Part shown: piece by piece, positions 25,114 through 33,637 of the stretch
How the letters are laid out: each line of letters opens with the position of its first letter
How positions within the stretch are numbered: position 1 is the stretch's first letter
From: Arenibacter sp040216555
Lineage (GTDB): Bacteria; Bacteroidota; Bacteroidia; Flavobacteriales; Flavobacteriaceae
Assembly: GCA_040216555.1 (NCBI GenBank)
Contig: JAVJOW010000038.1
Coordinates: forward strand, 124,001-188,000
Reading direction: 5' to 3'
Length of the DNA stretch: 64,000 bases
Position numbers and translations under genes: made by a program
The notes under the pieces: generated by a model
Told to the model about the DNA's origin: nothing
Database searches by the model: none
The model's input: the letters and a program-made list of their open reading frames with translations, nothing else

Positions 25114-27972
25114 TTGAACTACCTTATTTCATTTATTAAAACGTTTAAAACCTACATTCTAAAGGCATTTGATTTAAAAGAGGAGGAACTGACCAAAACA
25201 CTTCTACTTCAATTAAATATATTCCTCATTATTACGGTTTTATTGATAGTAAAACCTACTATAAATTCACTTTTTCTTTCAGAACTTTCTTCGGATGCAT
25301 TGCCATTGGGCTATGTTTTAACGGCTATCATGGCCGTATTGGGCTCATTTTTTTACGACAGGGCCTTGGAAAAGTATCCTTTGAATATTATTGTGGACCG
25401 CACCTTGATAGGATCCGTTATTTCTTTGGTAATATTTGGAGTAGCCTTAAATTTTAACCTTGGGTATGGATTTGCATTGTATATACCCTACGTCTGGGTG
25501 GCTATTTTTGGATTGTTGACCGCTTCCCAATTTTGGGTAATGGCCAATCTGGTCTATAATGTGAGGGAGGCAAAGCGTGTATTTGGGTTTATTGGTGCCG
25601 GTGCCATCGGCGGGGGTATATTTGGGGGGTACTTAACCTCTTTAATGACCAATATACTAAATACTGAGGATTTATTATTTGTTGCTGCAACCCTCTTAAC
25701 CTGCTGTTTGCCCATTACCCGATATATCTGGAAAAACGAGGTGTTGAAACTTAACCCTTTTCAAGTTTCCAGTCGCTCCAATCCTAAAGCCGAGTCCCCT
25801 TTTAGGTTGATAAAACAATCCAAATTGCTAAGCTTAATTGCGGTGGTCATTGGAATAAGCGTTTTAGTGGCCAAATTGGTAGATTACCAGTATAGTGATT
25901 ACGCCTCTAGGTTCATTAAAGATCAGGATGAATTAACATCCTTTTTTGGATTTTGGTTTTCTACCTTGAGTGTTATTTCACTTTTGATTCAATTATTCCT
26001 CACCAAACGTATAGTGGGCACTTTTGGCGTAGGTAAATCCCTATTATGGTTGCCTTCGGGCATATTGTTAGGATCTTTTTTGTTATTGATAGTGCCGCAA
26101 CTTTGGGTGGTGGTATTTATTAAAATTGTGGACGGAAGTTTAAAGCAGTCGGTAAACAAGGCGGCTACGGAATTACTTTCCATACCTATCCCTATAGAAA
26201 TTAAAAAGAAGACCAAGACTTTTACAGATGTGGTCGTAGATAGCATAGCTACGGGGATGGCGGGCTTTATTCTAATCTTTTTTATTAATGGACTGGATAT
26301 ATCATCCACCTACATTAGTATAATTATCATAGGGCTTATTTTAATCTGGTTGTACTTTATATACCATTTGAGGAATGAATATATAATTTCGTTTAAGAGC
26401 TTGTTGGAATATAACCCTACGAGAAAAGAGAAGGCCGCCAAATCGGAAATAAAGGTTACCTCAATTATAGAAACGGTAATCAGGGTATTTGAAACAGGGA
26501 ACGAGAATCAGATATTGCATATGTTGCACAAAACATTGGAAGTAAAGGATGAGCGTTTCTTTTTTGCAATTAAAGCCCTATTGAACAATATGTCTGCCAA
26601 GGTGAGGGCTTTGGCCATTGAAAATCTCTATTTTTTGAATACGGAAAATTTGTGTCTTACTGTAGAGCCTATGATCTATGATATGGATCAACAAGTGACC
26701 ACTTCTGCCTTTCGGTATTTGTTGAAGCGTTATCAACAAAACCCTGTGGAACTATTGGACAAATATTTATCGGTAGAGGACAATACCATTGCCAATGCGG
26801 CCCTAATTGGCTTGTCCATGGAATTGCGAAATAATAGGGTAATGCAGGGCCGATTTGGTTTGGAACAAAGAATTGAAAATACCCTTGCCCAGTTATCGCA
26901 AACCAATACAGAACTTGAAAGGACCAATAAGATCCTAGCTATTCTTGAAACTATTGGAAATGCCAAGTTAGAAACTTTCTACCCGGTTATAAAAACACAT
27001 ATATATTCCGATAATGTTCTAATTGCAAATACCGCTATATTGGCGGCATCCAAAACATTGGACAAACAGTTTATAGATCTAATCGTTTCCAGATTATCGG
27101 GAAAGGATACCAGAAAATCGGCAATAGAGGCCCTCTACTTTTATAGGGAGCCCATTATCGATATTTTGTTCGAGGGATTAAGAATGGAAAGTATTGACCC
27201 GGACGACAGCGCCTACGTGGTTATGGTTATTGGAAAGTTCGAATCACAAAAGGCCATCAACACCTTGATGAAACTTACGGAGGATATGGAACATACGGTG
27301 AAAATTGAAGCTATTGAAGCCTTAAAGCACCTAAAGTGGAAATATCCCCACCTTAAAATAAGGGATCAATTTATTGTGGATAAGATCTTGGACGAGTGTC
27401 ACCTATATCAAAGTACCCTATCCGTAATCCATACCCAAATAGTACTACAGTACAAGAAGAACCCGGAAAAGCTGGAAACCAAGGAAGAAAATGAAGCCAG
27501 AAATGGGCTTATACATCTGTTGGAACTGAGGTTGGACAGGCAATTAAAACGAATTTTTCAATTCTTGGGAGTAAAATACCCGCCCCAGGATGTGGACCCC
27601 ATTTTAAATGCCATACTAAAAGGTCAGGAGGAGCAACGCATACATGCCATTGAATTTCTTGACAATATTCTGGATATTCAACTCAAAAAGGAATTGATTC
27701 CTGTTGCGGAATCCATTATACAAGTAGGGGTTATTTCCGAAGAAAATCTGAAAAATCTGAATGTAAAGGTCCTTAGCGAATCCGAAAGCTATTTGGCCCT
27801 ATTAAAGCGTAAGGATATTAAGCTGAAACTGGCGGTGCTTTACTTGATCGAAAAAACCAAGGATCCCAAATTTACCCCCCTTTTGGAAATGATTTTGGAG
27901 GATTCTAATGAGAAGGCCAGAAAAAAGGCGGCCGAAATCTTGAGTGATTTTGAAAAAACTAGCGTTTTATAA
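25114..27972 (+). CDS. ATP/ADP translocase-like membrane domain fused to HEAT repeats
   Basis: 952 residues. The N-terminal 430 residues form about 11-12 membrane helices in an MFS-like layout resembling the Npt/Tlc nucleotide-exchange family (NIFLIITVLLIVKPTINSLFL, FGFIGAGAIGGGIFGG, VDGSLKQSVNKAATELL). Residues about 440-950 are helical HEAT repeats (VRALAIENLYFL, ANAALIGLSMEL, KARKKAAEIL). Substrate transport is inferred from family resemblance; many bacterial relatives are untested. The start is TTG with an in-frame stop just before it, and no nearby ATG in frame. Its 3' end overlaps the convergent hydrolase gene by 14 bp. Confidence 0.8.
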   Translation: MNYLISFIKTFKTYILKAFDLKEEELTKTLLLQLNIFLIITVLLIVKPTINSLFLSELSSDALPLGYVLTAIMAVLGSFFYDRALEKYPLNIIVDRTLIGSVISLVIFGVALNFNLGYGFALYIPYVWVAIFGLLTASQFWVMANLVYNVREAKRVFGFIGAGAIGGGIFGGYLTSLMTNILNTEDLLFVAATLLTCCLPITRYIWKNEVLKLNPFQVSSRSNPKAESPFRLIKQSKLLSLIAVVIGISVLVAKLVDYQYSDYASRFIKDQDELTSFFGFWFSTLSVISLLIQLFLTKRIVGTFGVGKSLLWLPSGILLGSFLLLIVPQLWVVVFIKIVDGSLKQSVNKAATELLSIPIPIEIKKKTKTFTDVVVDSIATGMAGFILIFFINGLDISSTYISIIIIGLILIWLYFIYHLRNEYIISFKSLLEYNPTRKEKAAKSEIKVTSIIETVIRVFETGNENQILHMLHKTLEVKDERFFFAIKALLNNMSAKVRALAIENLYFLNTENLCLTVEPMIYDMDQQVTTSAFRYLLKRYQQNPVELLDKYLSVEDNTIANAALIGLSMELRNNRVMQGRFGLEQRIENTLAQLSQTNTELERTNKILAILETIGNAKLETFYPVIKTHIYSDNVLIANTAILAASKTLDKQFIDLIVSRLSGKDTRKSAIEALYFYREPIIDILFEGLRMESIDPDDSAYVVMVIGKFESQKAINTLMKLTEDMEHTVKIEAIEALKHLKWKYPHLKIRDQFIVDKILDECHLYQSTLSVIHTQIVLQYKKNPEKLETKEENEARNGLIHLLELRLDRQLKRIFQFLGVKYPPQDVDPILNAILKGQEEQRIHAIEFLDNILDIQLKKELIPVAESIIQVGVISEENLKNLNVKVLSESESYLALLKRKDIKLKLAVLYLIEKTKDPKFTPLLEMILEDSNEKARKKAAEILSDFEKTSVL

Positions 27973-29218
27973 GTTTGTCTATGCTACTGGCCAAGGTCAT
28001 ATGGTCTGTTGCTGAATTCTTTCGCAATACATTGGTCATAAGTACCACCATATATTTACAATTGTCCGGATGTTCTACAATGGCTACAGAATTCATGTAG
28101 TTGGTAACATTGCCCATATATTTACCACAGGCTTCCCCTGTACTTCTATCACATTTGTATAAACTCCCGGATTTAAAATATACGGCAGCAGGCTTCAGGG
28201 CCGGGGATTGTGCGTATCTGATTCTTCGGTCCGTCATATACATAAGGCGTTTCATTTCCAGGCTGGATTCTTGGTCTACCACCTTGCCCTGTTCCAATTG
28301 TATCAAGAATTTCATCAATCCCAAAGGAGACCCTATACTGCCCCCTTTATCGCCTACATAGCGGTTGGGGCCTGACGTAAAAAAGCTGCCTAAACGCCAT
28401 TCGTCAGTTGTAATTCCAAGTTCCCGCAAGGGTAGGTTTACTACATCATTGGCCAAATCTGTCAATTCCTTTTTTGGGGTAGTGGTAAAGTAGGTATCCG
28501 CTTCTTCCTGGGTCATGTTGGGGTAGGATTCTCCGAAGGCGGCCATCAATAAGGCCTCCCGCCATACAATACTGGCGGCCCCGTTGTTACTAACGGAAAG
28601 CATATGGTCTGCCCATTCAAACAAGGTAAAAACATCACTCGCTATTACTTGTCTTTTTAGTAATTTATTCGTTTCCAAATTGAAAATGGGCACAGTGTGC
28701 TCATCTGTCAATCCCCAAACTCCTGACTTCACGGATTTGGACCGTAGAAGCTCCAATCGCTTTTCAAAGGAATCCGGATATATTTTTTTCAATTGGGTAA
28801 ACAAAGCTACCATTACGGCCAGTTTGCCAACACTTCCTGGTTGATAGCCGGCAGTTTCGTTTCTCTTGGCATATCTAACACTGTCTATATCCGAAATATC
28901 CAATACGGCAATGGAATAACTCTTGTCCAAACCCCTGAAAAGCGCGTTGATGTCCTTTTGGAACTGTTCATTTACACTTAGGAAGGCCGCAGTGCTGTCC
29001 TCCTTTTTGGATATTAGATTCAGTTCAATATCCATGTAGGACTTTTGGGCGCCTGGAGGGATTACGGTGGTCGACTTTAGTTCCCCACTTTTGACGAGCT
29101 CCAAGTATTTTAACCTTTTGATTCCCGTATGCAAATAGCCATCAATGGGGTAATAACTCATGGTGGTAAAGGCGGAACATATCAGTAATAGAAAAATATA
29201 TTTTATATTCTTTTGCAT
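27959..29218 (-). CDS. Exported beta-lactamase-fold serine hydrolase
   Basis: 419 residues with a signal sequence (LLLICSAFTT). Motifs: SVGK (Ser 129, Lys 132), SNN at 210-212 and KSGS near 360. A Cys pair lies around KCDRSTGEACGKY. It starts one base after the stop of the dikinase-like gene, so the two are cotranscribed. It is the second such hydrolase in this stretch, with a longer N-terminal extension than the one at 24043. The substrate is unknown. Confidence 0.82.
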   Translation of the reverse strand: MQKNIKYIFLLLICSAFTTMSYYPIDGYLHTGIKRLKYLELVKSGELKSTTVIPPGAQKSYMDIELNLISKKEDSTAAFLSVNEQFQKDINALFRGLDKSYSIAVLDISDIDSVRYAKRNETAGYQPGSVGKLAVMVALFTQLKKIYPDSFEKRLELLRSKSVKSGVWGLTDEHTVPIFNLETNKLLKRQVIASDVFTLFEWADHMLSVSNNGAASIVWREALLMAAFGESYPNMTQEEADTYFTTTPKKELTDLANDVVNLPLRELGITTDEWRLGSFFTSGPNRYVGDKGGSIGSPLGLMKFLIQLEQGKVVDQESSLEMKRLMYMTDRRIRYAQSPALKPAAVYFKSGSLYKCDRSTGEACGKYMGNVTNYMNSVAIVEHPDNCKYMVVLMTNVLRKNSATDHMTLASSIDKLIKR

Positions 29219-29219
29219 C

Positions 29220-32126
29220 TTATATTTTTTTAGAAAGAGGAATACTTTTATCCAAATCTATTTTTGGCGTAATAGATTCCAAATAATTGGAAATCAACGC
29301 TTTCTTATTCTCTACAAAGGGGCGTATTTGAAACAGCCACAACTTATTGTTTTGGAATCCCAGTTCCACATCATAGGCCCCTTCATAATCCGATTTGGTT
29401 TCCGATGCCATAGTTTCACGAATTGTTTTGGCAAAAGCCCTTATTTCTTCAATGTTTTTTTGGTTTAGGATAAAATTCTCAAAGGTGGACATTCTTTTTT
29501 CCGTTCCCCCCACAGCCGGAAGTCGATTGTGGTACATTTCCCTAGCTGGAGCTAACAGCTGGGTACCACCAATATCCCTAATTAAATAAGTTTCTGCAGA
29601 CTGGCCATCTACAGCGCCGCCGGCCCCTCTGCTAAAGGCAATGGTAAGATCATCCGGATTTCCGGAACTGATGCCCTTAGTGATCAATACCCCGGAATAA
29701 TCCACATCCACACTGGGGATTATCAAAATGGACGGGAATACATTTTCAGGGTTTAGCAGGTATTTTTGACGCCATTTAAAACTGCGTTCAGAATAGGGGG
29801 ATGCCCAGACATCTTTAATTCCTGAAATAATCTTTTCCTTGGCGGCTACATTGAAAACAGTGAGGTTCAATCCGGCCCCTGTAAAATTCTTCAAATCTTC
29901 CATGTTGGTGTCACTTCTAAGAAAAACCGGAATTTCACCAATTGGTTTTCCCAATACTTCTTTAAACCCCTCTTCCAGTTGTATTATGAATTCGGCCTTC
30001 ATTGGCATTTTCTTTATGGCCTCCCTTAGGGTTTCCAATTGCCTTAGTTGATAGTTTTCAACCTCGCCTTCCGCTATGCCTTGGGAGCGCATAGTCTCGG
30101 CCACTTTGAAAGTGGAATTTAAAAATTCCCAATAACTGCCCTGCTGATCGGGCATGGGTTGGTCCATATGATCCCTAAAGATTCCGAAGGGAATCACCAG
30201 ACCCTCGACCACCATATCCGGGAACATTTTTTTTAACTGTCCCAAATTGGCCGCCTTTGGACCGCAAAGTTTACCTGAATCTTCGGCGTCCACTGCCCTT
30301 AGGTTCAATATGGCATTTACGTCCAATCGGATATTCTCTATGGGTACTTCAATTCTTTCTTCTTTACGCTCTATCTTAATAAACAAATTGTGTTCCTCCT
30401 CGGACATGTCTTTTTCCAACTTCATAATAACGTTTCCCTTGTTGGACACCGCATAAAATACCTTTTCTCCGTTATATTTTTGTAGACTTTTAAGATTTTC
30501 ATCACTCAGGGCGGCATTGGGGATACCCATATTCCGGGCAAGCAATTGTACGTGAGACACCATATTTCCTTCGGATACCGTGGCAATTCCGGCCACTGGC
30601 TTCAGGTCAGACGGGGGCCGTTGAAAAATATAGATTTTGTCTGAAGTTACCTCAATGTCATCTGGAGATCCGCTGACCACTACCAATTCGCCTAAGGCAT
30701 ATCCCGGATTTAGGCCTCGTAGGCCACTTTGATTGTCTATGTCCATCACCTTATTGGTCAAGGCGGACTCCTGGGCAATGATATCGCCCAGTTCTCCCAC
30801 GGTTTGACCTAAATAGAGGGCAATGGAACCTCGAATTTTATCATCAATAAATCCATAAGCCTTGGGTTCAAAAGCGGTGTAAATGTCTACTATCTCCTGA
30901 TAATTGGCCTTTACCATGGAGGAACTCCATTCCACTTCCCTACGTGCATTTTCCAATATTGAGGTAAGCTGCCCTAGGGACATGGCATTGCTATTAAATC
31001 CCTTTAGGGATAGATTGAGTTGTTCCCATTCTGCCAGTTCTATATATCCGGCACCGGCATTCGCCATGCCCAAATAACAAACCTTGTCCAAGAGACCGTT
31101 CAAGTCCACCGGTTGCCATTGAGGAGAATTTTTAAATATTACTTCTTCCAACTTAAGGGAGGCGTCCAATAACTGTAATCGGGCTGCCGCATTCACTTCT
31201 TTCAGAAGGGCCTGTCTTATATCCAATAGCAATTCGGATGTAGCAGGAATAAGCACAGCTGCATTTGTTTCTCCACTATAGCTGGAGGTGAAGTTCTTTA
31301 TGGAAAGCCCAATAGGGCTATCCTTGACAAGGGGGGTGTTTTTTTGTATTTGAGCAATATCTACCGGTTTGTAGAAATTGGCCATGGTCAACACCAAGGC
31401 ATCAATTTGTGCTTTTACCTCATTGGTCAGCTTGTTACTATATTTGGACTTAAAGTCTTTTACTTTGTCTATATCCCCGGCATCGGGCTGACTGTGAATT
31501 TTAACCCTTAGGTCCATAAATTCTGGGACTATGTCTGAAATTACCTTTGAATCGCTCCTTATTTTTTGGGCTAGATTATCGTCACCATTATGGGGAATGT
31601 CCTTTAACGACTGGCGAATGAGATAAAAATTTTGGGCTAAATTTTGAGTGTCGGATAATAGCCATTCATAAAAATCCACTCCCCATGCCTCTTCATCCTC
31701 GGATTGTATGGCCCCACGATAGAACTGCCCCTTCTCCAAGATCCAGCCATTATCAACAGTTCTTAAATACTTGTCCAATTGATACTGTTTAAGACGGGAA
31801 TGGTTGTTTTTGGCGTCCCAAAATTCCTCTTTGGAGGTGTAGGATAAAATTTGTCCCAAATAGATGTGGTTGCTCTTTCCTAAATCGATAATAGAGCTTT
31901 TATAGGTGGCGTGCTGTACTCCAGGACCAATATTATCGGGACAAGGGTCTTTGGGTTGGCGTATACTTCCATCCGTACAGAACCAGCGAATCTCTTTGTA
32001 AGGTCCGCGGATATCCTTTTTGTAGGAGATGATCAGATCCTTTATTTCCTGATTGCCCAATTTTTGGCCAGGGCTTACTAAAGGAAAGCAAAATAGTAGG
32101 ATATATATGAATATATGTTTTTTCAT
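29220..32126 (-). CDS. Exported PEP/pyruvate-binding-fold protein with glucan-dikinase-like domain order
   Basis: 968 residues from the ATG at 32126; an ATG 7 codons upstream would spoil the signal peptide KKHIFIYILLFCFPLVSPGQ. A helical N-terminal half of about 450 residues is followed by a swivelling phospho-His domain (GNMVSHVQLLARNMGIPNA, His about 525). A PPDK-type ATP-grasp domain comes next (CGPKAANLGQL, VIPFGIF, VFLRSDTNMEDL, and closing VELGFQNNKLWLFQIRPF). No PEP-binding barrel is present. His domain before ATP-grasp is the order of plant glucan, water dikinase and the reverse of PEP synthase. Phosphorylation of a periplasmic polymer is inference. Confidence 0.78.
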   Translation of the reverse strand: MKKHIFIYILLFCFPLVSPGQKLGNQEIKDLIISYKKDIRGPYKEIRWFCTDGSIRQPKDPCPDNIGPGVQHATYKSSIIDLGKSNHIYLGQILSYTSKEEFWDAKNNHSRLKQYQLDKYLRTVDNGWILEKGQFYRGAIQSEDEEAWGVDFYEWLLSDTQNLAQNFYLIRQSLKDIPHNGDDNLAQKIRSDSKVISDIVPEFMDLRVKIHSQPDAGDIDKVKDFKSKYSNKLTNEVKAQIDALVLTMANFYKPVDIAQIQKNTPLVKDSPIGLSIKNFTSSYSGETNAAVLIPATSELLLDIRQALLKEVNAAARLQLLDASLKLEEVIFKNSPQWQPVDLNGLLDKVCYLGMANAGAGYIELAEWEQLNLSLKGFNSNAMSLGQLTSILENARREVEWSSSMVKANYQEIVDIYTAFEPKAYGFIDDKIRGSIALYLGQTVGELGDIIAQESALTNKVMDIDNQSGLRGLNPGYALGELVVVSGSPDDIEVTSDKIYIFQRPPSDLKPVAGIATVSEGNMVSHVQLLARNMGIPNAALSDENLKSLQKYNGEKVFYAVSNKGNVIMKLEKDMSEEEHNLFIKIERKEERIEVPIENIRLDVNAILNLRAVDAEDSGKLCGPKAANLGQLKKMFPDMVVEGLVIPFGIFRDHMDQPMPDQQGSYWEFLNSTFKVAETMRSQGIAEGEVENYQLRQLETLREAIKKMPMKAEFIIQLEEGFKEVLGKPIGEIPVFLRSDTNMEDLKNFTGAGLNLTVFNVAAKEKIISGIKDVWASPYSERSFKWRQKYLLNPENVFPSILIIPSVDVDYSGVLITKGISSGNPDDLTIAFSRGAGGAVDGQSAETYLIRDIGGTQLLAPAREMYHNRLPAVGGTEKRMSTFENFILNQKNIEEIRAFAKTIRETMASETKSDYEGAYDVELGFQNNKLWLFQIRPFVENKKALISNYLESITPKIDLDKSIPLSKKI

Positions 32127-32155
32127 AGTGTTGTTATGGCAGTTCAAAGTGTAAT

Positions 32156-32163
32156 CAAATGTA
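32156..32163 (-). promoter_or_regulatory. Candidate -7 element of the dikinase-hydrolase unit
   Basis: TACATTTG on the minus strand matches TAnnTTTG and lies 30 bases before the chosen ATG at 32126. No TTG at the -33 spacing. Confidence 0.45.
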
Positions 32164-32347
32164 ATACCAATTTTAATGCAAATAAACTTTTTAAGCCTAG
32201 TTTCGATGGCCTGACCAAATAAACCATACCATATAGCTTATAAATTGTTTTTGGTTTTGAAATTAGCCTGCATTCCTTTTGAATGTAAGCAATTGAAGGA
32301 AGATTTACAAATTGATTCTTTTTGGGCTACCAGGACTAAGTATCAGC

Positions 32348-33637
32348 TTAGAGTCGATGGTCTATCACAATAACCGGTTTTCTGCTCATTTTGGGAAATC
32401 GCAGCTCCTGAAGGGTTTTAAAATCGTGGAATTCAATTTTGGGGAGAACCCTTAGTTTTGCCCTAAAGTGATCCTTGATGGTCTGTAATAAATCATGTGT
32501 AGGGTTAGAAGTAGCTATTTTAATACAAATTTCATCCGTACCTATGTCGTTATGGTCTATCTCTATTACAAAGGCATCTATTTCATTAAAATAGTTAAGG
32601 ACGTTGTACATGGCCGGAGGATAAAGTGTAGTACCCTTATATTTTATCATTTGTTTCTTCCTGCCAATAACCGGTCCTAAGCGAGGAGTATTTCTTCCAC
32701 AGGAACATTTTGAGGTGTGTGCTTGCACAATATCACCAGTTTTAAATCTTAGCAATGGCATACCTTCAACTCCCAAGGTAGTTATGGTTAGCTCTCCAGG
32801 CATTCCTTCTTCGACTTGTTGTTCTTCATCGTCCAAAATTTCAATGATGATCAGTTCCGGATGATGGTGGCCGCCCTGTCTTGCCGAACATTCGGTAAAG
32901 GCCGTACTCATCTCTGTGGAGGCATAGGTGGAATAAAGGGGAATGTTCCAGTCTTTCTTTATTTTGGCTGCAAGGGTATTCAATGAAAAATCTTCATTCC
33001 GCAGTGCTTCCCCGATACATATGGCACCTTTAATCCCAGCTTGGTTGGGATCAATTCCGTGCTGATGGGCATATTCTATGAGTTTCAATAAAAAAGAAGG
33101 GACTACGATAAGGTAGGTGGGCTTAAATTTAAGGATGGAATCCCATTGAAGTTCAGGAATTCCGGCGCCTACTCTTATAATTCCGGCGCCTAACTCCCGA
33201 GCGCCCAAAAAATAGGCCAATCCGGCCATAAACCGTCGATCTATAGTTGTTGTTAATTGTAAAATATCGTCTGCGGTAACGCCTGCACAGTCAAAGGAGA
33301 TGGCCTCGTTATAGGCCAAACGATTAAGGTCATTGTCTGTAAGGGCAAAGGTCACAGGTTCGCCCAAGGTACCCGAAGTAGTTACGTAATCTATAATCTT
33401 GTGCCTATATACGCATAGGAAATCATCATTGTACTTTTGTAGATCTTCTTTGGAGGTTGTAGGTAGTTTGGTTAGGTCTGCCAAGGTCTTTATATCGCTG
33501 GCCTGTAAATTATGTTCCTTAAAAATTCTTTTGTAATAGGCAGAATTTTGGGTAATATATTCTATTAGCTCCCTTAAACGCTGTTCTTGTAACTGTTGAA
33601 TTGCCTCTGTCGATGCTTTTTCGATTTCAGGGATCAT
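32348..33637 (-). CDS. PaaK-like aryl-CoA/acyl ligase (probable 4-coumarate activation)
   Basis: 429-residue adenylate-forming enzyme of the phenylacetate-CoA ligase family. The AMP-binding loop YVTTSGTLGEPVTF (84-97), YSTYASTEMSTAFTEC, the hinge region RFKTGDIV, and CSCGRNTPRLGPVIGR are present, with the C-terminal domain kept. In this cluster the expected substrate is 4-coumarate made by the ammonia-lyase, loaded on CoA or an acyl carrier protein. This is inferred from context. It overlaps the stop/start with the C45 gene by one base. Confidence 0.85.
   Translation of the reverse strand: MIPEIEKASTEAIQQLQEQRLRELIEYITQNSAYYKRIFKEHNLQASDIKTLADLTKLPTTSKEDLQKYNDDFLCVYRHKIIDYVTTSGTLGEPVTFALTDNDLNRLAYNEAISFDCAGVTADDILQLTTTIDRRFMAGLAYFLGARELGAGIIRVGAGIPELQWDSILKFKPTYLIVVPSFLLKLIEYAHQHGIDPNQAGIKGAICIGEALRNEDFSLNTLAAKIKKDWNIPLYSTYASTEMSTAFTECSARQGGHHHPELIIIEILDDEEQQVEEGMPGELTITTLGVEGMPLLRFKTGDIVQAHTSKCSCGRNTPRLGPVIGRKKQMIKYKGTTLYPPAMYNVLNYFNEIDAFVIEIDHNDIGTDEICIKIATSNPTHDLLQTIKDHFRAKLRVLPKIEFHDFKTLQELRFPKMSRKPVIVIDHRL

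Noticed and set aside
24043..29218. Antibiotic-resistance beta-lactamases
   Set aside because: The S-x-x-K, S-x-N and K-S-G motifs are there, but no clear class A omega-loop Glu and no resistance context; exported serine hydrolase is the safer call.
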